A stretch of 64,000 nucleotides of DNA, from positions 9,730,268-9,794,267 of the forward strand of contig NC_067206.1 of the NCBI RefSeq assembly GCF_026262505.1, in the 5' to 3' direction. Shown here piece by piece: positions 53,042 to 61,969 of the stretch; position 1 is the first letter of the stretch, and every line of letters begins with the position of its first letter. The stretch is from Trichomonas vaginalis G3 (lineage: Eukaryota > Parabasalia > Trichomonadida > Trichomonadidae). The notes under the pieces are model-generated. The model saw only the letters and a list, made by a program, of their open reading frames with translations, made no database searches and was not told where the DNA came from. Position numbers and translations under genes: made by a program.

Positions 53042-53310
53042 ATTTGGATAGAGTTTAAAAATTCATCTTTATTAAATTCATCTCTTCCAATCAATTTATT
53101 TATTCTATTAAATTCTTTTATTTTTGCTTCACTCAGTTTAAGGATTGAACGGTAAGTTTCTAATTTTTCGATTATTTCTTTCCTCTCTTCATCGTTTTCA
53201 GTTCCACCACATTGTGGCTTCTTTTTGTAATAGCATATTTTTGATTTAATTCTGTTTAGTTTCTTTTTATATTCATCGTCTGGACTCTTGACTGCTTTGT
53301 TGTCACCCAT
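53038..53310 (-). CDS. Maverick small charged protein, 90 residues
   Basis: An intact frame rich in Lys and Glu, with a helical pattern (KKLNRIKSKICYYKKKPQCG, ERKEIIEKLETYRSILKL). It lies just downstream of the integrase gene on the same strand. The family was not recognised. Confidence 0.5.
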   Translation of the reverse strand: MGDNKAVKSPDDEYKKKLNRIKSKICYYKKKPQCGGTENDEERKEIIEKLETYRSILKLSEAKIKEFNRINKLIGRDEFNKDEFLNSIQI

Positions 53311-53331
53311 TTCTTACGAAATAAAAAAAAA

Positions 53332-54852
53332 TTAAATATTATTTAAATATAATGGAGTAATAAAATAAATCGGAATTTCTATTAATTTATTGTCAACTTC
53401 AACTAATGCATTGCCGTTAATATATCTAACAAATTCAGCTATTGTGTCAAATCTTCGTCTTCTTTTTGTCATTGATTTATCAGTTTTTCCATAATCGAGA
53501 TGAATTAAAACTTTATTTCCTTGTTTAAAATTCATGAGCCCCGAATTAATTTGTTCACGTTTAACATCATTCAACCTTTCCATTTGCTTTCTAATATATT
53601 CCCATTCTTTTGAAATATCATTTTTCATTTCCACCGGTTTCATGTTTATTGTTCTATGCCATGTATTATTATAATAATATACTAACTGTTGTATGATGGA
53701 GTCATGATTTCCATCCCAGTATATCTGACCGTTAACCCCTAACGCATCTCTAAGAGTTCTCATTACCGCATCAACTATTTTATTATGAAACGTATATGGA
53801 GAGGATGAAAAGTAAAAATTAATTTGTGGGAAATAATGAATCATAGCTGCCTGAAATCCTTTATCACCATCACCCCTTATATTATCTACTCTTTCATGAT
53901 CTAGTAAGTATTGAATAGCTCTTCTTGTTTCCTGTTCTGTTTTCCCTTTCACTGGAATGCAATATAAATATCTAGTGTTAATGTTAATGGCAAATAAATA
54001 AGTAACGTTTCCTTTTGAATATTCCAGATGATCGATTTCGTATGAATATGGATATGGAGCAAATGAAGGGCGACTAAATTTTTCCTTTAACGGTTGAATT
54101 TTTGGGTCAATTGGTTTATTTAATATCTTGAAATCCTTTTTAAAATCTTTTTGCTTCTTTAATGTTTGAAATGGATATAATAAAGTGAATGATGAAGGAT
54201 TAACTGAAGGAGGAGGTGGTACTGTCGTTGGAGGTTTTGGTGTTGCAAGTGGTTTAATTTTATCTGCTTTGATTTTGGATTTCATTCCTTCCTTCATTAA
54301 TTCTGGATGTATTCTATTCATTTGTTTTAAATATGCTGTATATAAAGGTTTGATATACTTTCCCGCTTCGAGTTTATGTTGAAGGATGAATTCCAAAAGT
54401 TGATCTTCATTTAAAAGTCGGGCTGAATATGGTTTAACTAATGAATCATAAATTAAAGCTTGTGCATCATTTATGGTCTGAAGAACCTGGGCGTTTTGTT
54501 CCTTTTGTTTTTGTTCCTTTGGCTTTTGCAGCTCAGGATTATATAAATTATATAATTCATCAATATCTTCTTCTGTTAATACTTTATTTTTGAAATCTTT
54601 CAATTGTTTAAGTTGTGATTTAGTTTTTCCCTTTGTATATTCATTATTTTTAATTTTGTCTTTAATTTTAGAAATTATTCTATCATGATATTTCAAAATT
54701 TCATTTTTATAATATGGATAATAATATTCCATATCATCACTTGTTATATTATTATTATATTTTTGGAGATATGATTTTAATTCATAATAACTAAGAAATT
54801 TTTGATTAAGTACTAAATCACCAATTAAATTTTTTAAATCTACGTTATCCAT
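53332..54852 (-). CDS. Maverick integrase (retroviral-type)
   Basis: 506 residues. The N-terminal half is charged and helical with a Pro-rich linker (KPPTTVPPPPSV). The DDE-type core spans residues ~265-420: YSYEIDHLEYSKGNVTYLFA, DNIRGDGDKGFQAAM, then FHNKIVDAVMRTLRDALG and YYYNNTWHRTINMKP. The last ~60 residues (QGNKVLIHLDYGK...NALVEVDNKLIEIPIYFI) look like an SH3/chromo-type end. In Polintons this enzyme inserts the element and creates the 6-bp duplication. Confidence 0.85.
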   Translation of the reverse strand: MDNVDLKNLIGDLVLNQKFLSYYELKSYLQKYNNNITSDDMEYYYPYYKNEILKYHDRIISKIKDKIKNNEYTKGKTKSQLKQLKDFKNKVLTEEDIDELYNLYNPELQKPKEQKQKEQNAQVLQTINDAQALIYDSLVKPYSARLLNEDQLLEFILQHKLEAGKYIKPLYTAYLKQMNRIHPELMKEGMKSKIKADKIKPLATPKPPTTVPPPPSVNPSSFTLLYPFQTLKKQKDFKKDFKILNKPIDPKIQPLKEKFSRPSFAPYPYSYEIDHLEYSKGNVTYLFAININTRYLYCIPVKGKTEQETRRAIQYLLDHERVDNIRGDGDKGFQAAMIHYFPQINFYFSSSPYTFHNKIVDAVMRTLRDALGVNGQIYWDGNHDSIIQQLVYYYNNTWHRTINMKPVEMKNDISKEWEYIRKQMERLNDVKREQINSGLMNFKQGNKVLIHLDYGKTDKSMTKRRRRFDTIAEFVRYINGNALVEVDNKLIEIPIYFITPLYLNNI

Positions 54853-54954
54853 TTATATAAAAATAAAATAAGTGTTTTAAGGGTGCCCACCTCTTTGAAT
54901 CATAGTATCAAAACCATCATTAACGGTTCCTTTTGTCTCTTCTGTGGTATTTTA

Positions 54955-57900
54955 TTAAATAAATGGCATACAACATCCATTTTCACAACATACAGCCTTA
55001 GTGTGTGCTCCTGTTAATGCAGTCTTACCAATTGTTAAGCGAGTCATTGACCCGTTTTTAAGTTGTAAATTAATATTCTGACCATCAAATATCACTTTAT
55101 CATTTATTATATCCAAATATTTTTTAGGTGTTAATTGCTTATTTTGTCGTAAACTAACACCTTTCATTTTTTGTGCAATCTTTTTAAAATCACCCCCATC
55201 AATTGAACCGTTGAATGATGTATAACACTTAGGACATAAAGCAACCATGTTATCACCTTGTTTCTCAATTGCTAAACCCAATAACTTCTTCTCATGTGCT
55301 TTTTCTTCAGCTTTATTCTTTAATTTAGGTTTAAATTTCTCATCAAAACAGAAGAAATCAAAAGGTGCGAATTTGAAAATGTTTTTATCATAAAATTGTT
55401 TATCGGTTACAATTGCTTGAAATGCTTGAGTGTTAGGAAGATTTGGGTCGCCAGCGATTGCCCAATAAGATGAATCAGTATCACCTTCAATGAAATGAAA
55501 ACGATTAACATCCATGCATTTATACATAAAATCATAAATGAAAACCAAATACCAGTATTTAGCATTATCTAAAGTGAAGAATGCCTCTTGTAAACATGTA
55601 TCACATCTATAAAATCTATCTTTGAGCATCACTTGATACGTATCCTCTCCTATTTCTCTTATGTTTTTAAACTTATTTGACATACATGCAACGCGTGACT
55701 TATGTGCATTCATTATTTTAGTCTTTGTGTAATTTTGTGTATTCATTGCATCGTAACCATATGATCCATTAAGTGAAATCTTGCAAAATAAACTTTTTCC
55801 TTTATTTCCTTCTAATTCAGCCTTTTGTCTTTCGTTCATAAATTCATTCGCAAATTCATTAAAACAAGTGTTTTTAGTAAATGTTAAAATTGATTGAATA
55901 TCATCGATGATAAAATGAAATCTGTCTATTAGATACCATAGATAATAAGAAGAAAATGGTTGATATTGGTTGTGTGTTGATGCTAACTGAGTTAATTTCC
56001 TCTGTTTCTGGTCAACTGGTAGATTGTTTGATTTCATGTAATTATACATAAAACTGCTAATTGTTTTTTCATCTGTGATAATATCTAAGTTTCTTATTAT
56101 CGGTAAAAAGTTTATGTAATCATTAATGTATTTTTCATCAATGTGACCCTTTACTTCAGCCACGAATAAAGTATTTTTCTTTCTAATAATTCCCAGTGCT
56201 TTTGCTTTCTTTGTTGCTGTATCACAAATGATAACACCATTCAATCTTCCCGGCATATACATTTTATGGTCAGTATATTGAATGAAATCATGAGGATTAG
56301 ATGAAAATGATGAAGGATATAATGAATTAAAATCAACACCAACGAAATGAGTCATAATGTTGGTGGTGTCCTCATTTGATACAGTTTTAGTTTCTGGATT
56401 ATATGCAAGTTTATTAATGTGCGTGATTCCTTTAAGATTTACTCTATGTTGAACATTTGATAAACCACCAGTAATTCCATTACGGAGAATGTGATAAGCT
56501 TCAACTGAATCTAAAGTCATTGGTAAATTATTTTTTAATGCGTAATTTCTTAAATTGATTCTTAAACGTTGAACATCTTCATCTTTATTTGATTTTACGA
56601 CATTGCAATAACAACACATTAACTGACAATTTTCTTTAGTATGTGGTTTTTCATTATCGATTCTATCCAATGTTGGTTTATTTGCATATGTAAACGCTTT
56701 ACCACACATTTTGCATTTAGATGAAAGGATTAAATCGTGATAGTATTGATAGTCATCCATTGAAACATTGTTTTTGGTATCTCTTTTCGCCTTTTCATCT
56801 TGTTTCTTATATGATTCAATTTTATATTTCCAATACTTTTTCGTTAATTCAAAACTTGATTCCACATTTTCTTCTTCTGGATATGTTTCGTTAGGATTGA
56901 AGTTCTTATATGCTAACGCGTAACGAATCATTGATGCATTCGATGATAAAGAAAGATTATGAAGCATGTCAATTTTATAAACAAATGTTTCTTCAATAAT
57001 TTTATCAATTGGGTCAATCATAATTTCAACATCTTTATTGCAATAATGAATAAAATATTCTAATCTATTCTTAAAGTTTTTAGCATCATTGAGATATATT
57101 TGATAATCACTATCTGATATTGTTTCTTGGGTTAATGCTGAATAAAATGAATCTTGAGTGAATGGTTCCTCTTTATATAATTTTTCTTCGTAATTTTCCC
57201 ATGTGATGAATTGATAAGGGAAAAAGGATTTAACACGTGATTTATTGTTTCCGAAATCTTGAGTGAATTGGTCTAATGTCCCACCCGCTATATAATTTCT
57301 GATGTCAATAAATCTCAATTCATATGGACAGTTTGTTTTCTTTACTATGACTTGCTTAAATTGAGAAGAAGAACCCAGCATTGATTTTATCTTCCATTTT
57401 GCAGTATTTAAATCACGAAGAATTAAATTTAAATCAAACTTTCCCGAATTAAAACCAATGATATTCACTTTATTAAATTCTTCATCTAAAAGCTCTTTCA
57501 TTGCTTCCTTTTGTTTCTCATTTAATGTATTCATTAATTCTTCATATTGTTCAATATTTGATTTAGCAACTAATGAACAGGTTGAAAATAAAAACTCAAT
57601 CCAATCAGAAATAAAAGAATCACTCGAAGTTAAGCAAAAATTCCTCGTAAATGTTTTATCACGGTCTACGACCTCGCCGCTTTGCGGCTTTATTTTGACA
57701 GTTGATGATACCATAAATGGTTTTAAGTAAGCGTTCAAAGTTGCACATTCAGAAAGTTGAAGTTCTTCTTTAGTCTCTAATGTTTCGAAGTCAAAAGTAA
57801 TATAATATCTTGTTGGTTTATAATATTCCTGCAAATTATGTGCTAATAACCACTGATATATCTTCTGTTTCGTGATATGTGGTGTATATGGTTGTTGTGT

Positions 57901-58425
57901 GTTTTGCAATTGAACGTCTTGAATTAATCTTCCATTATTTTCTTTACATTTCTCACAATGTTTTAAAAATCTTCTTTGGTTTTTCCTTTCTGGATCATCA
58001 CGGATAGAATATACTTCTTCTTTGCAAAAGGGGCAAACTTTATATCCTGTGAGTGCTTCAACGTCTGTAATTCTGTCAGCGTGAAGTTTTCCACATGGAC
58101 TCTGTGTTAATAAAATATTTACTGTTTCAAATTCTGGATCTATCATTATTGATTCCACTAATGGAAAGTCTACCTTGTTAATGTCTACGTCTTCTGGTTG
58201 AGGGTCACAATAATAAAAATCAATATTAACGTTTAACATTCTTGCTAACCTCTCACTTTCTGATGAAATGTCAAATCCTTCATATGCATCTATGGCTTCA
58301 TTTAAATAACTTCTACGAGTTTTAGGATTAACACCATCAGGAATGTTATAGAAGCGTTTAAATAACCTTCTACCTTCGGCTCTTATTTGATTATCATTCA
58401 TTTTAGCTGTTCCATTTTTGTTCAT
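54955..58425 (-). CDS. Maverick DNA polymerase B with embedded HNH-like module
   Basis: 1,156 residues. Order: an N-terminal Cys/His cluster (CPFCKEE...HCEKCKE), exonuclease motifs (TFDFETLE near 213, IIGFNSGKFDLN, HYCNKDVEI), then polymerase motif A FVGVDFNSLYPSS (near 700), B KISLNGSYGYDA (near 885) and C EGDTDSSYW (near 985). Between exonuclease and polymerase parts, residues ~568-612, lie CKMCGKAF, PTLDRIDNEKPHTKENCQLM and CCYC, the pattern of an HNH/zinc endonuclease. The enzyme copies the element, probably by protein priming. Confidence 0.9.
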   Translation of the reverse strand: MNKNGTAKMNDNQIRAEGRRLFKRFYNIPDGVNPKTRRSYLNEAIDAYEGFDISSESERLARMLNVNIDFYYCDPQPEDVDINKVDFPLVESIMIDPEFETVNILLTQSPCGKLHADRITDVEALTGYKVCPFCKEEVYSIRDDPERKNQRRFLKHCEKCKENNGRLIQDVQLQNTQQPYTPHITKQKIYQWLLAHNLQEYYKPTRYYITFDFETLETKEELQLSECATLNAYLKPFMVSSTVKIKPQSGEVVDRDKTFTRNFCLTSSDSFISDWIEFLFSTCSLVAKSNIEQYEELMNTLNEKQKEAMKELLDEEFNKVNIIGFNSGKFDLNLILRDLNTAKWKIKSMLGSSSQFKQVIVKKTNCPYELRFIDIRNYIAGGTLDQFTQDFGNNKSRVKSFFPYQFITWENYEEKLYKEEPFTQDSFYSALTQETISDSDYQIYLNDAKNFKNRLEYFIHYCNKDVEIMIDPIDKIIEETFVYKIDMLHNLSLSSNASMIRYALAYKNFNPNETYPEEENVESSFELTKKYWKYKIESYKKQDEKAKRDTKNNVSMDDYQYYHDLILSSKCKMCGKAFTYANKPTLDRIDNEKPHTKENCQLMCCYCNVVKSNKDEDVQRLRINLRNYALKNNLPMTLDSVEAYHILRNGITGGLSNVQHRVNLKGITHINKLAYNPETKTVSNEDTTNIMTHFVGVDFNSLYPSSFSSNPHDFIQYTDHKMYMPGRLNGVIICDTATKKAKALGIIRKKNTLFVAEVKGHIDEKYINDYINFLPIIRNLDIITDEKTISSFMYNYMKSNNLPVDQKQRKLTQLASTHNQYQPFSSYYLWYLIDRFHFIIDDIQSILTFTKNTCFNEFANEFMNERQKAELEGNKGKSLFCKISLNGSYGYDAMNTQNYTKTKIMNAHKSRVACMSNKFKNIREIGEDTYQVMLKDRFYRCDTCLQEAFFTLDNAKYWYLVFIYDFMYKCMDVNRFHFIEGDTDSSYWAIAGDPNLPNTQAFQAIVTDKQFYDKNIFKFAPFDFFCFDEKFKPKLKNKAEEKAHEKKLLGLAIEKQGDNMVALCPKCYTSFNGSIDGGDFKKIAQKMKGVSLRQNKQLTPKKYLDIINDKVIFDGQNINLQLKNGSMTRLTIGKTALTGAHTKAVCCENGCCMPFI

Positions 58426-58504
58426 TTATGTAAGAATAAAAATTAAAAAATAAATAAAAATAAAGTTTATTTTTTTTAAAGTCCGAGACTCAGAGAGTCC
58501 AGGG

Positions 58505-59611
58505 CTAAAGTCCATAAAATGAATTAAGAATACATAAATTTTTATCATCGGCGACGTGACGAATACATTTTAATTTACTCAAGAATGTGTACCCTGATAC
58601 ATTAAATCTAATTCCTGTCTTATTTAATTTCACAACTTTGAAAAGGAATGTATGAATAGCTATAAAATGATGAGAAGATGTTTTATGGGTTGCTTCCATT
58701 TTTTCTGAAATAAATGAATAAATATAATGTTTATAAGTTTTCATATCTTTTATGTTCTTAATAACGAATGGTATAGACCTTTCAACTTCATCTTCCTTCG
58801 GTGCTGTTCTTTCATATGAAACATTATTGGTATCTTCAATAATGAAACCACAATCACACAAAATTTTATAGGTTCCAATGGTTTCTTTTGATATTTTATC
58901 TAATAAATCAAAAACTTTATCAACACCTGTGCATTTATTTAAATAATAATTTGTGTAAATATCATGATCTTCTTTCTTAATTGTATTAGTTGCATATGTC
59001 ACGTTTTTAAGAGCTTTTTTGAATTTCTCAGAATCTAAAGGTGGTGAAAGTAATATGCAAGGGTATTCTTCATTATCAATAAATTGTAACTTATGTTTAC
59101 GAATAAATTTAGTTCCTTCTTCTGAAAGTGTTTCATCTATTTCACCATCTAATAAATTTTGTGTTGATTCTAAGACATAATTTTTATATCTTTCTTCATG
59201 AGATTTCTGAACTTCTGATTCTGAAGCTGGGATATTCATTAAACCCTCTACTTCATTTTCATTATATTTTTCAACTTCTCTTAATTCCTTAATTTTTTCA
59301 TCTATTTCATCTCTTATTTTTTCCAGTCTTTCAATTTCATCATATTCATCATCTTTAATTCGTTCTTCATAATATTCAGGGAAAACATCAGGTTCTTTAG
59401 GTTTTTCTTCTTTAGATGTGGGATATAAGAAATTTATAACATCATTTTTATTCATTTTTCCATCATAATCAAACTCATTTAAAAACTCGGCAAATTTTTG
59501 ACAATTTCTTAAATAACATTTATCAACTTCATAACCCGCTTCCTCTAATATTTCCTTTATTTCCTCATTTGTGAATCCCAATTTTTTAACGCTGTTAGTT
59601 TTGACGCTCAT
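58505..59611 (-). CDS. Maverick gene, about 368-residue unknown protein
   Basis: I start at MSVKTNSVKKLGF; the frame extends ten codons upstream. The N-terminal part looks like a small helical domain (TNEEIKEILEEAGYEVDKCY). A strongly acidic coiled-coil segment (residues ~85-120) and a compact C-terminal domain with Cys and His residues follow. The family was not recognised. It lies directly upstream of the polymerase gene on the same strand. Confidence 0.6.
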   Translation of the reverse strand: MSVKTNSVKKLGFTNEEIKEILEEAGYEVDKCYLRNCQKFAEFLNEFDYDGKMNKNDVINFLYPTSKEEKPKEPDVFPEYYEERIKDDEYDEIERLEKIRDEIDEKIKELREVEKYNENEVEGLMNIPASESEVQKSHEERYKNYVLESTQNLLDGEIDETLSEEGTKFIRKHKLQFIDNEEYPCILLSPPLDSEKFKKALKNVTYATNTIKKEDHDIYTNYYLNKCTGVDKVFDLLDKISKETIGTYKILCDCGFIIEDTNNVSYERTAPKEDEVERSIPFVIKNIKDMKTYKHYIYSFISEKMEATHKTSSHHFIAIHTFLFKVVKLNKTGIRFNVSGYTFLSKLKCIRHVADDKNLCILNSFYGL

Positions 59612-59754
59612 TTCATACAAAATAAAAAATATATGATTCAAAAAATGTAAGACATGAATTTTTAAAGTTTATTTTTTAAAATTTTTATTTTTTATTTTTT
59701 ATTTCATTATGTATGGGTTGAGTGTAAATGTCTTACAATTTTGAAAATTTTTAA

Positions 59755-59880
59755 ATCTTGATTTATTCAAAAACGTAAGAATAAAAACTGTAAGAATCAT
59801 ACATTTTTTACTTCATATGTAAAAAAATGATACAAAATCGTTCAATATTGTATGAACACAACCCGTCATATATACTACTT
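59755..59880. repeat. Internal diverged Maverick-type terminus
   Basis: AAAAACGTAAGAATAAAAAC and, at the end, ACACAACCCGTCATATATAC followed by TACT mirror the present right end (AAAAACGTAAGAAAAAAT..., ACACAACCCTTCAACATATA then CTACT). The match is partial, with substitutions and small gaps. It looks like an older terminus now lying 800 bp inside the element. Confidence 0.55.
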
Positions 59881-60427
59881 ACATACTAGATTTAAAGAAT
59901 TCAGAACTTTTACCATAATCTCCTAAATGTTTTCTTATCCCTAACGTGTGCCAGTTATTATATGAAACTGAATAAACTTTATCTTTATCTTTACACCTTT
60001 CATCACTTCCAATATATTTATATCTCAGTTTTGATTTAGCATTTTCATATTCATTAGCGTTTAATAATTCACAGTCTTCCTTTTTAAATTGATGTTTAAG
60101 ATATTCAGGATTTAATACTCTACGTTTATATGCTCCTAACTTAGTTCTAAAGGTTTTTCTACAAAATTTAGGAATTCCATCCTCTTTAATGTCATCAATG
60201 ATTTCCATTTCATTATTTTCAATTTCTTTTTCTCGTTTATGAGGTCTTTGATTATGACTCCATTGATTCCATGAAATTAAATATTCTTTATCATTATATT
60301 TATACCTCATTAGCTTATTTTGGCTTTCATATTCATTTAATAATTCACAATCTTCATTTTTAAATTGAAGTTTAACCCATTCAGGATTTAAACAATGTTT
60401 AATTAATCGTGGAATATCTGACATCAT
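59879..60427 (-). CDS. Maverick TIR-borne gene with duplicated domain
   Basis: 182 residues with two related segments: LNPEWVKLQFKNEDCELLNE...LMRYKYNDKEYLISWNQW (residues ~13-57) and LNPEYLKHQFKKEDCELLNA...LRYKYIGSDERCKDKDKVYS (~107-155). The pattern F-x-x-x-x-C-E-L-L ... YKY ... S-x-x-x-W recalls small DNA-binding repeats of homing endonuclease-associated proteins. Its first ~69 codons lie in the terminal repeat, so a partial copy exists at the left end. Confidence 0.55.
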   Translation of the reverse strand: MMSDIPRLIKHCLNPEWVKLQFKNEDCELLNEYESQNKLMRYKYNDKEYLISWNQWSHNQRPHKREKEIENNEMEIIDDIKEDGIPKFCRKTFRTKLGAYKRRVLNPEYLKHQFKKEDCELLNANEYENAKSKLRYKYIGSDERCKDKDKVYSVSYNNWHTLGIRKHLGDYGKSSEFFKSSM

Positions 60428-60680
60428 CTATATATAGCTTCTTTTATAAAAGATAAAAAATAAATTATTTTAAAATTAATGTTAATTTTTTAAAATGTGT
60501 TTAGTATATAATATTTATTACTAATTTATTTAATAATGTCGCGCTTTCTTACGAATTCATGACTTAAAAAACGTAAGAAAAAATTTTTATATCATCTATA
60601 TATAGAAGATGTGAAAATATACCTTCATCTATATATAGACGTAACAAAAAAAGTCACACAACCCTTCAACATATACTACT
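60221..60680. repeat. Right terminal inverted repeat of Maverick, 460 bp
   Basis: Inverted partner of 40127-40586, with equal length and no gaps. It contains the start and upstream region of the 59879-60427 gene, so the terminal repeat carries that gene's promoter. Confidence 0.9.
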
Positions 60681-60686
60681 GACCAT

Positions 60687-61086
60687 TTATGAATTAATGA
60701 AATTTGATGTTATTTGATGTTTAATTCGATGTGCAGTGAAATGTCTTGCACTCTATTAATAATTTTTCATAAAATCATATCAGATCACTTGACAAAACCG
60801 TCTTCTTTTTATAACTCTATGAAATAATTATGAAATTTTAAGTACTAACGTATGTTATGCAATCTAATAAGAAAGATTTTCTGAACTAACGATGTTCAAT
60901 CCTTTGAAAAATGGATTCACTTCATCTTTGGTTACATAGAGGTGAGATAAACAAATTTCGGAAATGAAATTACCATTATCATATAAATCGAAATAATACT
61001 TCAAAAATGATTTTATTTGAACAACGCCATTGAAAAAAAATTATATGAATTTTTTTGAATGAATGCTTTCACTTCACTTAATTATA
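60687..61086. other. Intergenic, host flank of the Maverick
   Basis: AT-rich host DNA between the Maverick insertion and the profilin gene. Apart from the initiator before profilin, nothing was recognised. Confidence 0.4.
61069..61080 (+). promoter_or_regulatory. Initiator elements of profilin gene
   Basis: TCACTTCACTTA holds two overlapping TCACTT initiator cores, 11-18 nt before ATG 61087, in the usual trichomonad position. Confidence 0.6.
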
Positions 61087-61455
61087 ATGTCGTGGAGCGA
61101 TCAACTTGTCCAACTCAAGACAGAATCAACAGGCTGCGCTATCATCACACAGCAGGGTGCCCTTTGCGCTAAGGAAGGCACATGGAAGGCTACACAGGAC
61201 GAACTCCTCAAGTACATCACATACTTCACAGAACCATCCCCAGCTCTCTCTGGCCTTTACTATGGTGGCGAGAAGTACATCTGCAACCAGGCTAACACAG
61301 AGATGGTCTTCGCTATGAAGGGCAAGCAGGCTGTTGTCCTCCAGAAGACAAAGACACTTATCATCGCCGGCTTCACAGATGGCCAGTTCCATCCAGCTGC
61401 CCTCTCTGCCTCCGTCGGCAAGGTTGCTCAGTACCTTACATCCTCTAACCTCTAA
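61087..61455 (+). CDS. Profilin
   Basis: 122 residues from ATG 61087, chosen for the initiator directly upstream and because MSWSDQLVQL is the canonical profilin start (M-S-W-x-x-Y/L-V). CAIITQQGALCAKEG, the central YICNQANTEMVFAMKGKQAV with the K-G-K stretch, and LIIAGFTDGQFHPAALSASV complete the fold. Profilin binds monomeric actin and polyproline and supports actin assembly in the cytosol. Codons are G/C-rich (GGC, CTC, AAG) as in glucokinase, which suggests high expression. Length is a little shorter than the animal protein (about 125-140) and normal for protists. Confidence 0.95.
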   Translation: MSWSDQLVQLKTESTGCAIITQQGALCAKEGTWKATQDELLKYITYFTEPSPALSGLYYGGEKYICNQANTEMVFAMKGKQAVVLQKTKTLIIAGFTDGQFHPAALSASVGKVAQYLTSSNL

Positions 61456-61969
61456 AGAGTTTCTACGGAAATAATATTAATCAATTTTTTTTATCTACAA
61501 ATCATCTGTACATTTCTCCTGTAGCAATATAGAGTGAGCTGTCTGAATACCTCGAGCTGAATGTTTAATTGGTTAAATGGCTTGGTTCTTTTTAAAGGTT
61601 TCTGAACTTTTCGGACCTTCTGACTTTAATCTATAACAGATAATTTGCCAGCCAGTTAATTTTTATGGCATTTATCCAAGGATATTACCTTTTTGGGATA
61701 TATGCTATCTAAAATGTTCAGCCTTAAATAGTCAAAAAAGCAAGTGCCATATATCCAAATGGTCGAATGTTAGTAATATTGGCCTACAAACATCGGGCCA
61801 ATATCAATTTTGATTATATTCAGTTCACAAAAGGAGTATGCTTCCCTAGAATATTTCGTTTTACGATATGTTCATCATCGTTAAGGACTTAAATCACTCG
61901 GAAATGATAATTTACATTCTACCGAATCCGAATCAACCATTTTTCGATTGAATTCACCAACGACTCCGT
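61456..61969. other. Intergenic, nothing recognised
   Basis: AT-rich spacer between profilin and the protease-like gene. No open frame or repeat was recognised. Confidence 0.4.

Larger units (their letters stand above)
40127..60680. mobile_element. Maverick/Polinton, 20,554 bp, nearly whole
   Basis: The element begins AGTAGTATATGTTGAAGGG and ends with its reverse complement, showing the 5'-AG...CT-3' ends usual for Polintons. It is flanked by the 6-bp duplication GACCAT (40121-40126 and 60681-60686). Terminal inverted repeats are 460 bp. Coding parts present are capsid-like protein, A32-type ATPase, two small membrane-active-like proteins, fibre-like protein, KilA-N protein, primase-helicase, integrase, B-family polymerase and several unknown genes. 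A separate protease was not recognised. About two breaks are seen in the coding part. The near-identical arms point to a young insertion. Confidence 0.93.
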
